This document shows positions 17,212 through 26,074 of a DNA stretch of 64,000 nt, piece by piece. The DNA is taken from positions 806,001 through 870,000 of the forward strand of contig NZ_CP103371.1 in NCBI RefSeq assembly GCF_024802625.1. The letters are read 5' to 3'. The notes under the pieces are model-generated. The model saw nothing but the letters and a program-made list of their open reading frames with translations. It was not told the DNA's origin and ran no database searches. The position numbers and the translations under genes were made by a program. This DNA comes from Massilia sp. H6. Lineage in GTDB: Bacteria; Pseudomonadota; Gammaproteobacteria; Burkholderiales; Burkholderiaceae_D. Numbering within the stretch: position 1 is the first letter of the stretch; each line of letters begins with the position of its first letter.

Positions 17212-17853
17212 TCAGCGGCGGCGGCGCGCCAGCGACAGGCCGGCCAGGCCGAGCCCGAAAATCAGTAGGCTAGCCGGCTCGGGCACCTCGGCATCCTCGA
17301 CCGACTGGATCAGCAGCGTGTCGAGGCCGACGTAGTCCGAGGTGAGCTGCGGCTGCCGATGGACGAATCCGAGCCGTCCGTTGCCAGCCCGGGCACCGAT
17401 CGTGATGGTGTACAGGGTCCATTCGTTAGGCGGGGTTGCGACCATCTCGGCGATGAAATCCATCGGCTCGGTGCTGCCCTCGGTATAGCCATAGATGACG
17501 ATATCGCCGAAGCCGGGCGTGTTGGCGCTGCGCAGGTAGAAGGTAGCGACCGCACCGTTTTCCAGCGAGAACAGTGGCGTGAACAGGCGGTTGTCGATCA
17601 GGCCGCCCTCGGCGGCCGCGTTAAAGTCGGACACGATATACGAATTGGGCGGCCCCGACTGCGCTTCGAACACATCCGGATTGCCCTGCACCCAGCCTGG
17701 CGCCGGGCCGGGCGGGATGCTCTGGTTGTCGAACACCCAGCCCTGGCCTGGCAGGGCGCTGACATCGTTAAAATCTTCCTGCAGCAAGATGCCGGCCTGA
17801 GCGAAGCCCATCGTGGACAGGAATGACAGGGCAATGAGCAGTGTCTTGATCAT
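17212..17853 (-). CDS. PEP-CTERM sorting domain protein
   Basis: A 213-residue exported protein. Signal peptide (LLIALSFLSTMGFAQA), then a beta-sandwich-like region beginning LLQEDFNDVSALPGQGW, as in choice-of-anchor domains that bind surface polysaccharide, and at the very end the sorting signal VPEPAS, a hydrophobic stretch and RRRR. PEP-CTERM proteins are processed by exosortase and sent to the exopolysaccharide matrix. GGAGG lies 7 bases before the ATG at 17853. The exosortase is not in this window. Confidence 0.92.
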   Translation of the reverse strand: MIKTLLIALSFLSTMGFAQAGILLQEDFNDVSALPGQGWVFDNQSIPPGPAPGWVQGNPDVFEAQSGPPNSYIVSDFNAAAEGGLIDNRLFTPLFSLENGAVATFYLRSANTPGFGDIVIYGYTEGSTEPMDFIAEMVATPPNEWTLYTITIGARAGNGRLGFVHRQPQLTSDYVGLDTLLIQSVEDAEVPEPASLLIFGLGLAGLSLARRRR

Positions 17854-18195
17854 GTATCGCCTCCGTGTTGAGTTATAAGGGAATTCATCCGAGAAATTCG
17901 TCGCTGGCGCTGTCGCCTGTGAGCTTGATCGCAACTACTCAAGCACAGAGCGTGCCAACACGCTAAAGTATTGATTTAACTAATAAATAGCATATTGACT
18001 ATTAGCAAATATTGTAAATATGTAAAATTTGTCGACAACCTCGATGGGAGCCGTAGGCGTCCTGATTGTCCAATGGCTTGACTATTGCTGAGCCATGGCG
18101 GGCGTTGCCGTTGTCCACGCCGGGCGCGGTTTGCTATGCTAGCGGCTTGACGCGGGCCGGCAGCGTGCGGGCCGGCATACGAAGGAGCAGGAACT
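17854..18195. other. Intergenic region, AT-rich core
   Basis: Divergent promoter region between the PEP-CTERM gene and the DUF2058 gene. Bases about 17955-18030 are markedly AT-rich (runs such as TTGATTTAACTAATAAATAG) and are the likely place for promoters. No gene, repeat or clear operator seen. Confidence 0.5.
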
Positions 18196-18732
18196 ATGGT
18201 GTCGCTGGCGGAGCAATTGCTCAAAGCAGGTCTGGTGGACAAGAAGAAAGTCCAGAAAGTCACCCAGGACAAGACCAAGCAGAAGAAGATCGAACGCCGT
18301 ACCGGCGCCGAATCGGTAAACGAATCGCGCGAGGCCGCGCTTGAGTTGCAACGCAAGAATGCCGAACGGGCGCGCGAGCTTAATGCGCAGCGCGACGCAG
18401 CCGCCCGGCAAAAAGCGGTGGTAGCGCAAATTGCGCAGCTGGTGCATATCAACCGGCAGCCGCGCGGCGCTGGCGACATCGCCTACAACTTCACGCACGG
18501 CAGCAAGATCGAGCGGATCCATGTCTCGGCCACTGTCCAGAAACATCTGGTTGCCGGGCGCCTGGCGATTGTGTTCCTGAACGGGACCTACGAACTGGTT
18601 CCAAAGGTCATCGCCGCCAAGATCGCCGAGCGCGACCCTGCGATCGTGATCCAGGTAAAGCAAACCAGCAGCGAGATCGACGCCGACGATCCTTACGCCG
18701 ATTACCAGATTCCGGACGACTTCACCTGGTAA
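18196..18732 (+). CDS. DUF2058 domain protein (YaiL-like)
   Basis: A 178-residue soluble protein of the DUF2058 family (E. coli YaiL). The N-terminal half is a highly charged Lys/Arg/Glu/Gln helix (SLAEQLLKAGLVDKKK to about residue 80), likely coiled; the C-terminal half has the conserved YNFTHGSKIERIHVS and YELVPKVIAAKIAERDP segments. The family has been linked to nucleoproteins or ribosome work but has no settled role. GGAGCAGGAACT precedes the ATG. Stands alone. Confidence 0.9.
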   Translation: MVSLAEQLLKAGLVDKKKVQKVTQDKTKQKKIERRTGAESVNESREAALELQRKNAERARELNAQRDAAARQKAVVAQIAQLVHINRQPRGAGDIAYNFTHGSKIERIHVSATVQKHLVAGRLAIVFLNGTYELVPKVIAAKIAERDPAIVIQVKQTSSEIDADDPYADYQIPDDFTW

Positions 18733-18878
18733 GCCCGCCGGCTGTGGCAAGCGTGTGTTCTTTTGCCGTTCCGGATGCGGGCGTCATGGTTCTTGCGCTA
18801 CACTGAAGGCCGTCTCGCATTTGTCGCGGGACATGTCCATAATTTACTGGTTCAGCGGCGGGTCAAGCGAGCGGCGAT

Positions 18879-19871
18879 ATGAAAATCGACATGAACGAAC
18901 AGCGGGAAGCGACACACCAGGGCCAGGGCCAGCGTCAGGTGACCTATCGTAGTGGCGTGGCGGCGCGGCTGGCCGGCCTGCCAGTAGAAACGCTACGGGT
19001 ATGGGAGCGGCGCTATGCGCTGTCGGACACCCAGCGCTCGCCGCATGGGCAGCGCCTGTATACCGCCGAGCAGGTCCGGCGCCTGAGCCTGCTAAAGCAG
19101 CTGGTCGACCTGGGGCATCCGATCGGCGTCCTGGCCGACCTGCCGGTTGAACGGATCGAAGAAATGATAGCGCCCGACCTTGCGCGCGCGGCCGACGCGA
19201 GCGGACCGATGCGCGTTCTGGTGGTCGGCGACGGCCTGGCGCGGCGCATTGCGGCGAGCGGGCGCGATGGCCGGGCATTGCAGGTGCAGCGCCATTGCGC
19301 GCGTCTCGATGGCGTCGCGGCGTTCGCTGACGGCCAGGCGCTGGATGTGCTGCTGATCGAAGCTTCTGAGCTCAACGACGATTTGCTGCCCCAGATCGCG
19401 GCTGCGCGCGCCATCGCGCGCGCCACCGCAGTGGTGGTGCTGTACCGGTTCTGCGGCAGTGCGACCATCCGCGCGCTGCGCGAGCAGGGTTGCCTGGTGG
19501 CGCGCGTGCCCGCCGAAGTCGGCGAACTGGTGCTGCTGTGCCGGTCCGCGCTGGCCGGTCAAGGGCTGCCGGCCCCCGAGCCGTCCGGCGAACAGATCGC
19601 GCCGCGCCGCTTCGACGACGAGATGCTGGCCACCATCACCGCCGCCGGCAACCGCATGTCCTGCGAATGTCCGCGCCACCTGTCGGATATCCTGATGATG
19701 GTTGGCAGCTTCGAGCGTTACAGTGCCCAGTGCGCATCGCGCAACCAGGAAGACGCACGCCTGCACCACGAGCTCGGCGTGGCCGCGGCACGGGCGCGCA
19801 TGGTGCTCGAAAACGCAATGGAGCGGCTGGTGCTGGCCGAAGGTTTGCCACTGCCGAACAAGGCCGCCTAG
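18879..19871 (+). CDS. MerR family transcriptional regulator with Cys-containing C-terminal domain
   Basis: A 330-residue regulator. The MerR DNA-binding helix-turn-helix is at about 22-92 (YRSGVAARLAGLPVETLRVWERRY ... RLYTAEQVRRLSLLKQLVDLGHPIG). A middle alpha/beta part (about 110-230) resembles the cobalamin-binding-like fold of CarH/LitR proteins but lacks the DxHxxG cobalamin motif. The end carries MSCECPRHLSDILMMVGSFERYSAQCASRN, a segment seen in Burkholderiales MerR proteins; its three cysteines could sense metal or redox state, which is an inference. The neighbours do not reveal the target. Confidence 0.85.
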   Translation: MKIDMNEQREATHQGQGQRQVTYRSGVAARLAGLPVETLRVWERRYALSDTQRSPHGQRLYTAEQVRRLSLLKQLVDLGHPIGVLADLPVERIEEMIAPDLARAADASGPMRVLVVGDGLARRIAASGRDGRALQVQRHCARLDGVAAFADGQALDVLLIEASELNDDLLPQIAAARAIARATAVVVLYRFCGSATIRALREQGCLVARVPAEVGELVLLCRSALAGQGLPAPEPSGEQIAPRRFDDEMLATITAAGNRMSCECPRHLSDILMMVGSFERYSAQCASRNQEDARLHHELGVAAARARMVLENAMERLVLAEGLPLPNKAA

Positions 19872-19996
19872 GCGACCAACTCGATGCAGCACCGCAACTA
19901 GCCTGGTTCGCTGACTAACGATCCTGCCGTGCGAGTCAGGAACGTATGCTTCAATGGTGGCGCGGCGCCCCGCCGCGTGAACCCAGGAGACCCCGC

Positions 19997-20206
19997 ATGA
20001 GCGACCCTTTCAAGGCTGGCGACAAGGTGCAGTGGCAGTCATCTCAAGGCACCGTGCACGGCACCATCAAGAAAAAGCTGACCTCGCCCACCGACATCAA
20101 GGGGCACCATGTGGCGGCATCGCCCGAGCACCCGGAATACCTGGTCGTGAGCGACAAGACCGGCGCCGAAGCGGCGCACAAGGCCGATGCGCTCAAGAAG
20201 GCTTGA
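19997..20206 (+). CDS. DUF2945 / HVA1-type TUDOR small protein
   Basis: A 69-residue protein with the DUF2945 (hypervirulence-associated TUDOR) pattern: FKAGDKVQWQSSQGTVHGTIKKKLT, then HHVAASPEHPEYLVVSDKTG and KADALKK. These are small single-domain beta-barrels of unknown role. ATG 19997 has AGGAG 8 bases upstream, so the longer open frame from 19946 is not used. Confidence 0.85.
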   Translation: MSDPFKAGDKVQWQSSQGTVHGTIKKKLTSPTDIKGHHVAASPEHPEYLVVSDKTGAEAAHKADALKKA

Positions 20207-20285
20207 GGCGAGGCAGCCAGGGCGGGTCGGCGGCACGACCTATGCTAATGTCTCTCCTGCCAAAACCACATGATGGAGATCCGGA

Positions 20286-21935
20286 TTGAAAAACCTCACC
20301 TTAGTACTGTTGGGTCTTGCGGGCGCTTGCGCCCATGCCGCCGACACCCCGGTGTTCGACCCGCAACGGCTGGCGCGCGATGTCAAGGTCTTGTCCTCGG
20401 ACGCGTTCGAAGGCCGCGCCCCGAATAGCGCCGGCGAGACCAGGACAGTCGATTACCTGGTCGAACAATTCAAGGCGGCCGGCGTGCAACCCGGCGGCGA
20501 CCTGGTGGACGGCAAGCGTCGCTGGACCCAGGACGTGCCGCTCGGCCGCTTCGAGATCAAGGGCCCGGTCAAGCTGACCCTGTCCGACGGCAAGGGCAGC
20601 CGGCAGCTGGTGCAGGGTGAAGACATGGCGGTGCGCGCATCGATGAGCGGCGCAAAACAGGTCGACTTCAAGAACGCGCCGCTGGTGTTCGTGGGCTATG
20701 GCGTCACCGCGCCCGAGCGCAAGTGGGACGACTTCAAGCAGATGGACCTCAAGGGCAAACTGGCCGTGGTCCTGATCAATGATCCCGACTTCGAGTCCGG
20801 CGCAGGCGATTTCGGCGGCAAGGCCATGACCTTTTATGGCCGCTGGACCTACAAGTTCGAAGAGATGGCGCGCCGCGGCGCGCTGGGCACGATCATCGTG
20901 CACGAAACCGCGCCGGCCTCGTATGGCTGGCCGACGGTAAAAAATTCGAATACCAATGTCATGTACGACATCGTGCGCCAGGAGCCGGGCAAGGCGCACG
21001 CCCCGATGGAAGCCTGGATCCAGCGTGACCTGGCGGCCGGCATGTTCAAGGCGGCGGGGCTCGATTTCGAGGCAGCCAAGAAACAGGCGCAGACCCGCGC
21101 CTTCCAGCCCGTCGAGCTCAAGGGCGTCACCCTGTCGGCCAGCTACGCGGTGGACGTGCAAGTGATCAAGTCGCAGAACGTGGTGGCGATCCGCGAGGGC
21201 AGCAAGTATCCGAAGCAGGTCGTGATGTACAGCGGCCACTGGGATCACCTCGGCGTCGGCCAGCCCGATGCCAGCGGCGACAAGATCTACAACGGCGCGG
21301 TCGACAACGCAACCGGCATCGCCGCCTTGCTGGAAATGGCGCGCGTCTATGCCAGCCAGCCGGCGCCGCAGCGCAGCGTTGTGTTCCTGGCCGTGACCGC
21401 CGAAGAAAAGGGCTTGCTCGGTTCCGAATACTACGCGGCGAACCCGCTCTACCCGCTGGCGTCGACGGTGGGCCTGATCAATATGGACGCACTGAGCCCG
21501 CGCGGCCCGGCACGCAACTTCACCATCTCGGGCAGTGCCAGGCTGGACCTGCTCGACCGGCTGGTTGCCAAGGCCAAGGCGGCAAACATCGCTTACTCGC
21601 CGGACCCGAAGCCGGAAGCGGGTTACTTCTTCCGCTCCGATCATTTCCCGTTCGCCAAGCGCGGCGTGCCGGCGATTTCCTTCGGTTCGGGCAATGACTG
21701 GATCGATGGCGGCATCAAAGCGGGCAAGGCATCCGAAGCGGCCTACACCGACAAGGCCTATCACCAGCCGGCCGACGAATTCGACCCGGCCTGGACCTTC
21801 ACCGGCATGGCGCGCGATCTCGGCCTGCTGTACGCAGTCGGTGCCGAGTTGGCCAATTCGACCGCCTGGCCGAACTGGTCGCGCGATTCCGAATTCCGCG
21901 CGGCGCGCGACAAGTCGGCGGCCGAGCGCAAGTAA
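20286..21935 (+). CDS. M28 family zinc aminopeptidase, secreted
   Basis: A 549-residue exported metallopeptidase. A short signal peptide (LTLVLLGLAGACAHAA) leads to a PA-like insert domain (about 130-260) and the M28 catalytic domain from about 290. Metal-site motifs are in order: GHWDHLG (His), YNGAVDNATGIAALLEMA (Asp), TAEEKGLLGSEYY (Glu-Glu), INMDA (Asp) and RSDHFPFAKRGVPAI (His). It likely removes N-terminal residues from peptides in the periplasm or outside. The start appears to be TTG at 20286, with GGAG 8 bases before; no ATG is available. Ends in a strong hairpin. Confidence 0.92.
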   Translation: MKNLTLVLLGLAGACAHAADTPVFDPQRLARDVKVLSSDAFEGRAPNSAGETRTVDYLVEQFKAAGVQPGGDLVDGKRRWTQDVPLGRFEIKGPVKLTLSDGKGSRQLVQGEDMAVRASMSGAKQVDFKNAPLVFVGYGVTAPERKWDDFKQMDLKGKLAVVLINDPDFESGAGDFGGKAMTFYGRWTYKFEEMARRGALGTIIVHETAPASYGWPTVKNSNTNVMYDIVRQEPGKAHAPMEAWIQRDLAAGMFKAAGLDFEAAKKQAQTRAFQPVELKGVTLSASYAVDVQVIKSQNVVAIREGSKYPKQVVMYSGHWDHLGVGQPDASGDKIYNGAVDNATGIAALLEMARVYASQPAPQRSVVFLAVTAEEKGLLGSEYYAANPLYPLASTVGLINMDALSPRGPARNFTISGSARLDLLDRLVAKAKAANIAYSPDPKPEAGYFFRSDHFPFAKRGVPAISFGSGNDWIDGGIKAGKASEAAYTDKAYHQPADEFDPAWTFTGMARDLGLLYAVGAELANSTAWPNWSRDSEFRAARDKSAAERK

Positions 21936-21940
21936 GCCGG

Positions 21941-21964
21941 CCGGGCCAGGCAGGCCTGGCCCGG
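21941..21964 (+). terminator. GC-rich hairpin after M28 gene
   Basis: Perfect 10-bp stem (941-950 with 955-964, offset 21000), loop CAGG, 6 bases after the stop. No T run follows, so strength is uncertain. Confidence 0.55.
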
Positions 21965-22141
21965 AACCAGCGGCGGCAGCGCGGGTCTCACGCTTGATTG
22001 TCGGTCAGCCTCGAACGGGCAATGACGCTGTGCGCATTGGTTATACTGGACCGACCCGCATGGCAGGCAGCGTGGTGCTCGCGAAGCCCGGTTGTCCAGT
22101 GATAAGCTATGCGTGTTGCCAGTTCAACCTGAAGGAATGTG

Positions 22142-23278
22142 ATGAAACCGCTGTTCTCCTCCGACGAAGAAGCGAATGCAGCACCCGTGGCGCCGTTGGC
22201 GCCTGCGCCCTTGCTGACTCCCTCGCTCAATGCGTCGTCAAGCCACGCCGGCGCGCCAGACCTGCTGCCGGCATCGCTTTCCGCAGCAAGCGCGGCGCCG
22301 CAGGTGCGTGTCGATATCTCGGGTATCGACGACAAGGCCATCGAGGCCCTGGGCGGCAATACCGGCGCGGGGGTCGCCAAGGTATCGGCCAAGCTGCTCG
22401 GCACGGTGCGGGCATCGGATGCCGACGTATTCGGCACGCAGTTGAACGAACTGATCGTTACCTCCAGGGGCCTGGACCCGGCCAAGCTGCGCTCGGGCGG
22501 GCTGCTCTCGCGCGTGACAAACATGTTCGGCTCGGTAAAAGAAAAGATGCTGTCGCAGTACCAGGTGGTCGAATCGCGCATGGATACCCTGGTCGCGGAA
22601 ATGACGCGCCATGCCAATGTGCACCGGGGACGCATCCAGGATTTCGACGAGATGTTCAAGGGACTCGAAATGTATTACCAGGGCCTGGACGCCGACGTAA
22701 AGAAGGGTGAAGCCTGGGCCGAGCAACTTCGGCAGGCGGTGGCGCAGCAAGCCGCGCCGGCCAACGCCTTCGAGGCGCAGCAGGCGACCGAACTCAAGCG
22801 CCGTCTGGAGCGCCTCGAAAAGCGCATCGACGACCTGCGCCGCGCCATGCTGATGGCCACGCAAATGGTGCCGCAAATCCGCCTGTCGCAAGACAATGCC
22901 CGGGCGCTGACCGACACCTTCACCGACATCGTCAATGTCTCGATTCCGGCCTGGCGCAACGTGTTTTCGCTCTACCTGCTGCAACTCGAGGCCAAGCAGA
23001 GCGCGGCGATCGCCAACGCCGCCTACGACGCCACCGACGCGGCATTCCGGGCCCAGGCCGACATGTTGCTGGAAAATACCGAGACCGTGGCCCGCGCCAA
23101 GCAGCGTTCGCTGGTCAGCCTCGAAACCGCCCAGCACGTGCAGACGCAGCTGATGACCGCTTTCGACAAGCTCGAGCAAATCTCGCAAGAAGGCCAGCAA
23201 CGCCGCAGGGACGAGCTGCCGAAACTGCAGCAACTCGAACGCGAACTGATTGCGCGCTTCTCCCCATCGGGGGCTTGA
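22142..23278 (+). CDS. telA: Toxic anion resistance (TelA family) protein
   Basis: A 378-residue cytoplasmic protein of the TelA/KlaA family, linked to tellurite and other anion resistance. A disordered Pro/Ala N-terminal part (about 1-60, with FSSDEE near the start) precedes a long alpha-helical body: KEKMLSQYQVVESRMDTLVAEM, RRLERLEKRIDDLRRAML, PQIRLSQDNARALTDTFTDIVNVSIPAWRN, the typical TelA core. The ATG at 22142 is used; a GTG one codon earlier is unlikely. First gene of a same-strand cluster with a TerD protein 71 bases downstream. Confidence 0.88.
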   Translation: MKPLFSSDEEANAAPVAPLAPAPLLTPSLNASSSHAGAPDLLPASLSAASAAPQVRVDISGIDDKAIEALGGNTGAGVAKVSAKLLGTVRASDADVFGTQLNELIVTSRGLDPAKLRSGGLLSRVTNMFGSVKEKMLSQYQVVESRMDTLVAEMTRHANVHRGRIQDFDEMFKGLEMYYQGLDADVKKGEAWAEQLRQAVAQQAAPANAFEAQQATELKRRLERLEKRIDDLRRAMLMATQMVPQIRLSQDNARALTDTFTDIVNVSIPAWRNVFSLYLLQLEAKQSAAIANAAYDATDAAFRAQADMLLENTETVARAKQRSLVSLETAQHVQTQLMTAFDKLEQISQEGQQRRRDELPKLQQLERELIARFSPSGA

Positions 23279-23349
23279 ACGCGATCACCACGGTTGCCGC
23301 GGCTGCGCAATTTGGCGAAAATACCATTTTTACCCTACAAGGAAACTCC

Positions 23350-23937
23350 ATGGCGACGACGCTCGAAACTGGCCACCGCATCAATCTCGAAAAAACCGTT
23401 CCGGGCTTGAAACGTGTTCGGATCGGCCTCGGATGGAAGGTCAACGCGGCCGAAGGCCATGCCTTCGACCTCGATTCGTCGGTATTCCTGTGCAAGAAAG
23501 ATGCGAGCGACCATCCGGTCATGCTCAGTAACGCCCACTTTGTCTATTACAACCACACCACCTCGCCGGATGGCGCCGTGGTGCACTCGGGCGACAACCG
23601 CACCGGCGACAAGGATGGCGACGACGAAGTCATCACCGTCGACCTGGGCAAGGTCGAGGCAGCGGTGGTGGAAATGCCGATCGTAGTCACCATCCACGAG
23701 GCAGAGATGCGCAAGCAGACCTTTGGCCGTGTCACCGATGCCTACGTCAAGGTATACAACGACGACACTGGCGAAGTGATCGCCGAATACGACCTGGACG
23801 AAGACTATTCAGACAAGACCGCACTGCAGTTCGGCTCGCTGTACCGCAAGGATGGCGAATGGCGCTTCCAGGCGGTTGGCGCCGGCTTCAAGCTGAACCT
23901 GGCGACCTTCATCCGCAAGCTCGGCGGTACCGTCTGA
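23350..23937 (+). CDS. terD: TerD family protein
   Basis: A 195-residue TerD/TerE-type beta-sandwich, calcium-binding in studied relatives and part of tellurium/stress cell-surface complexes. Motifs present: GHRINLEK start, RIGLGWKV, FDLDSSVFLC, the calcium loop around NRTGDKDGDDE, and RVTDAYVKVYNDDTGEVIAEYDLDED. ATG 23350 has AAGGA 7 bases upstream; the open frame upstream overlaps the telA end. The order telA-terD and the short gap suggest one operon. Only one TerD copy is seen here, so this is a reduced version of the ter system. Confidence 0.92.
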   Translation: MATTLETGHRINLEKTVPGLKRVRIGLGWKVNAAEGHAFDLDSSVFLCKKDASDHPVMLSNAHFVYYNHTTSPDGAVVHSGDNRTGDKDGDDEVITVDLGKVEAAVVEMPIVVTIHEAEMRKQTFGRVTDAYVKVYNDDTGEVIAEYDLDEDYSDKTALQFGSLYRKDGEWRFQAVGAGFKLNLATFIRKLGGTV

Positions 23938-23996
23938 GAACGGGCACGCGTTTGCACTTTGCATCCAAAGCGCTGGCGTCGGTCGCCAGCTAGACG

Positions 23997-24875
23997 ATGA
24001 CAGATCAGACGCCCAAGGCATTCGATTTTGACGGCGAACCGGAGCCTGGCTCCGGTCCGGTTCGGCACTCGGCCGTGCCGCAGGCGTTTGACTTCGGCGA
24101 CGCGCTGGCACCGCCGACCCCCGCCAGCCCGCCCAGGGCACTGTCGTTCGACGATCCTCCCGCAGCACCGGCACGCACTGGCGCCGCCCCGAAGGCAGGG
24201 GCCAGGGCGCTGTTCGAGAGCGACGACCATCCGGCGGTGCGCGATGCCCTGGCCAGCGCCCGCACTGATTATCCGAAGCTGGTCGAGCACGCGGAGCCGC
24301 GCCTGGCGGCCTTGTTCCGGCGCATCTTGCCGGTCAGGCTGCAACTGGTCATGCAGTGGGCGCAGCAGCCGCTGATGGAACAGGCCGCGCTGCTCCAGCC
24401 AGTGACAGAATTGGTGTTGACGTTTGCCCGGATGGCGGTGCCGGCCTTGCTCGAAGCCGCGCTCGAGAGTACCAGGGCGCCGACCGGCATGTTCGGCAAG
24501 CTGTTCCGGCGCCCGACGTCGCCGGCCGAGTACAAGCCGGCGCTCATCGCAAGCCATGCGCAGCTGGTGCAGCTGATGGCCGACAGCGAAGTCGCCATGC
24601 GCAACCTGGAAGCATCGGCGCACAACCTGGCCCTGCATGCGACAGTGCTGGCCGTCGTGGCCAAACTCGCCGGCGGCGCGGCCGATGCCACCTTGCTCGA
24701 CGCCTTGACGCAGCGCCGCACGCTGATCCAGCAGGCAGTGCGCCAGGCCGAGCTGTCAATCTTGCAGATGGGGCAGGTGCGCCAGCAAGCCGCTGATCTG
24801 ATCGGCCAAGTGTCTTCTTTCCTTACAGTCACATTGCCCGCGCTCGACATGGCGCAAGCCCAGGGCGGTTCTTGA
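23997..24875 (+). CDS. Unrecognised TelA/TerD-cluster protein with repeated short motif
   Basis: A 292-residue protein I cannot place in a family. Its first ~75 residues are disordered and carry three spaced copies of a short motif: KAFDFDG, QAFDFGD and RALSFDD; then LFESDD, similar to LFSSDE at the start of the TelA protein two genes upstream. From about residue 80 it is entirely alpha-helical (PAVRDALASARTDYPKLVEHAEPRLAALFRR ... LTQRRTLIQQAVRQAELSILQMGQ), broadly like TelA's helical body. It likely forms part of the same complex, with the motifs acting as docking peptides for TerD or TelA (inference). Confidence 0.7.
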   Translation: MTDQTPKAFDFDGEPEPGSGPVRHSAVPQAFDFGDALAPPTPASPPRALSFDDPPAAPARTGAAPKAGARALFESDDHPAVRDALASARTDYPKLVEHAEPRLAALFRRILPVRLQLVMQWAQQPLMEQAALLQPVTELVLTFARMAVPALLEAALESTRAPTGMFGKLFRRPTSPAEYKPALIASHAQLVQLMADSEVAMRNLEASAHNLALHATVLAVVAKLAGGAADATLLDALTQRRTLIQQAVRQAELSILQMGQVRQQAADLIGQVSSFLTVTLPALDMAQAQGGS

Positions 24876-25037
24876 CCCCCCTTTTGCCGCGCTGCCCCTC
24901 GCGGCCATTGCCGAGCCATCGGCATAGTCTTGCTTGCGGCTGTCGAAGGTAGGCACTATTTCAGGCAAACCTGCCGACCGTGGTGTAAGCTGATTACTGA
25001 AACAACATCGTAAACTGTCAACATCTTGGGAGGAAAT

Positions 25038-25235
25038 ATGCCCTGCGTTGATCATGACTACAAGAACTGTCCCGCCTACATAGAACTGAGAAACGGCGAG
25101 CACTGCAAACAGCCTGGCTGCCAGCGAACCAAGACGGCCTTGCAGACTTCGCCGGCCTTGTTTGCACACGAAGACGATGATCTGGAGAGCGTCGTCATCC
25201 CGGGCAAGACCGGAGGGCGGCAGGGAACGATCTAG
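25038..25235 (+). CDS. Small cysteine-containing protein of unknown function
   Basis: A 65-residue protein with CVDHDYKNC near the start and CKQPGC in the middle, four cysteines and two nearby histidines that could bind zinc or iron. GGGAGG lies 5 bases before the ATG at 25038, a strong ribosome site, which supports expression. No family is recognised. It follows the tellurium-type cluster on the same strand after 160 bases and may have its own promoter. Confidence 0.6.
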   Translation: MPCVDHDYKNCPAYIELRNGEHCKQPGCQRTKTALQTSPALFAHEDDDLESVVIPGKTGGRQGTI

Positions 25236-25351
25236 CAACCATCGGGTGTGAACATCCGTGGTGGTGGGTGTGCTGGTAAAATTCGTGACAGCGTCACGTT
25301 ATTTGCAGGAGCACACCCATCCTACCTTACCTGGTCACAGCTGCCTGGCGC

Positions 25352-25822
25352 ATGCCAAGGCTGACATTCGCAGTCGTCGTATTGGCACTGGTCGCATTGG
25401 CCAGCACGATGACCTATACCGGCTTCCTGGTCGTCGGGGTCCTGGCCGAGCAGCTTGGCACGGGCCGGGTAATCGCCGGCTTGCTGCTTGGCGCCGTGTT
25501 TGCAAGATTTCCCTGGATTAGCCAGGGCAAGCTGCGCATCGTGGGTCTGTTGCCCAAACCTGTGCGGCGACCACTCATCGTGGGCCTGGTCGCGCTGTGC
25601 GCCGTGGTTTTCCTGGTGCAGGGCCGCTACGTGCCCGCGGCCTTCACGGGCTTTACGACGGCGTTTGTTCTCGGCTTCCCGTGGCTGAGGCGGGCCATGC
25701 TCGATCGAATCTTAGCGTCGGTCTACAAGTTTGCTGGCAAACAAGCCCCCAAGAGCACCGACGGCATGGTGATCGATGCCGAATTCAAGGAAAAGAAAGA
25801 TCGCGGCGTGATCGAGAAGTAA
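25352..25822 (+). CDS. Small membrane protein, start uncertain
   Basis: A protein of about 156 residues with three or four hydrophobic segments (FAVVVLALVALASTMTYTGFLVVGVL, VIAGLLLGAVFA, PLIVGLVALCAVVFLV, FTGFTTAFVLGFPW) and a charged tail ending FKEKKDRGVIEK. No family recognised. The ATG at 25352 has no ribosome site. In the same frame an AGGAG at 25307-25311 stands 7 bases before an ATC at 25319, so a rare start there would add 11 residues. Context: after the tellurium-type cluster, before the converging DUF2256 gene. Confidence 0.6.
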   Translation: MPRLTFAVVVLALVALASTMTYTGFLVVGVLAEQLGTGRVIAGLLLGAVFARFPWISQGKLRIVGLLPKPVRRPLIVGLVALCAVVFLVQGRYVPAAFTGFTTAFVLGFPWLRRAMLDRILASVYKFAGKQAPKSTDGMVIDAEFKEKKDRGVIEK

Positions 25823-25832
25823 GACGGGATCG

Positions 25833-26006
25833 TCAATCCTGGTTCTTGCCGCATTGCGCCACTGCTGGCTTGACGGCGCGGCGGCAGCGTTCCGAGCAGT
25901 ATTTCACCTGGTCCCAGTCGCGTTCCCATTTCTTGCGCCAGGTGAACGCAAGCGAGCAATGCGCACAGATCTTGGATGGCAGCTCGGATTTTTTGCGCAT
26001 CTTCAT
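25833..26006 (-). CDS. DUF2256 small zinc-ribbon-like protein
   Basis: A 57-residue protein of the DUF2256 family. The family signature is complete: [32 protein letters not shown] and ERCR, giving a C-x-x-C ... C-x-x-x-C arrangement that should bind one zinc ion. DUF2256 genes are often seen near cryptochrome/photolyase genes in other genomes; none is adjacent here. Start ATG 26006 or 26000. Confidence 0.9.
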   Translation of the reverse strand: MKMRKKSELPSKICAHCSLAFTWRKKWERDWDQVKYCSERCRRAVKPAVAQCGKNQD

Positions 26007-26074
26007 GCCAGCAATTGTACAGTCGCTTACTGGAACGCTGAGTTGCAACGGGGTGACGTCTGCTAGCGGCGATA

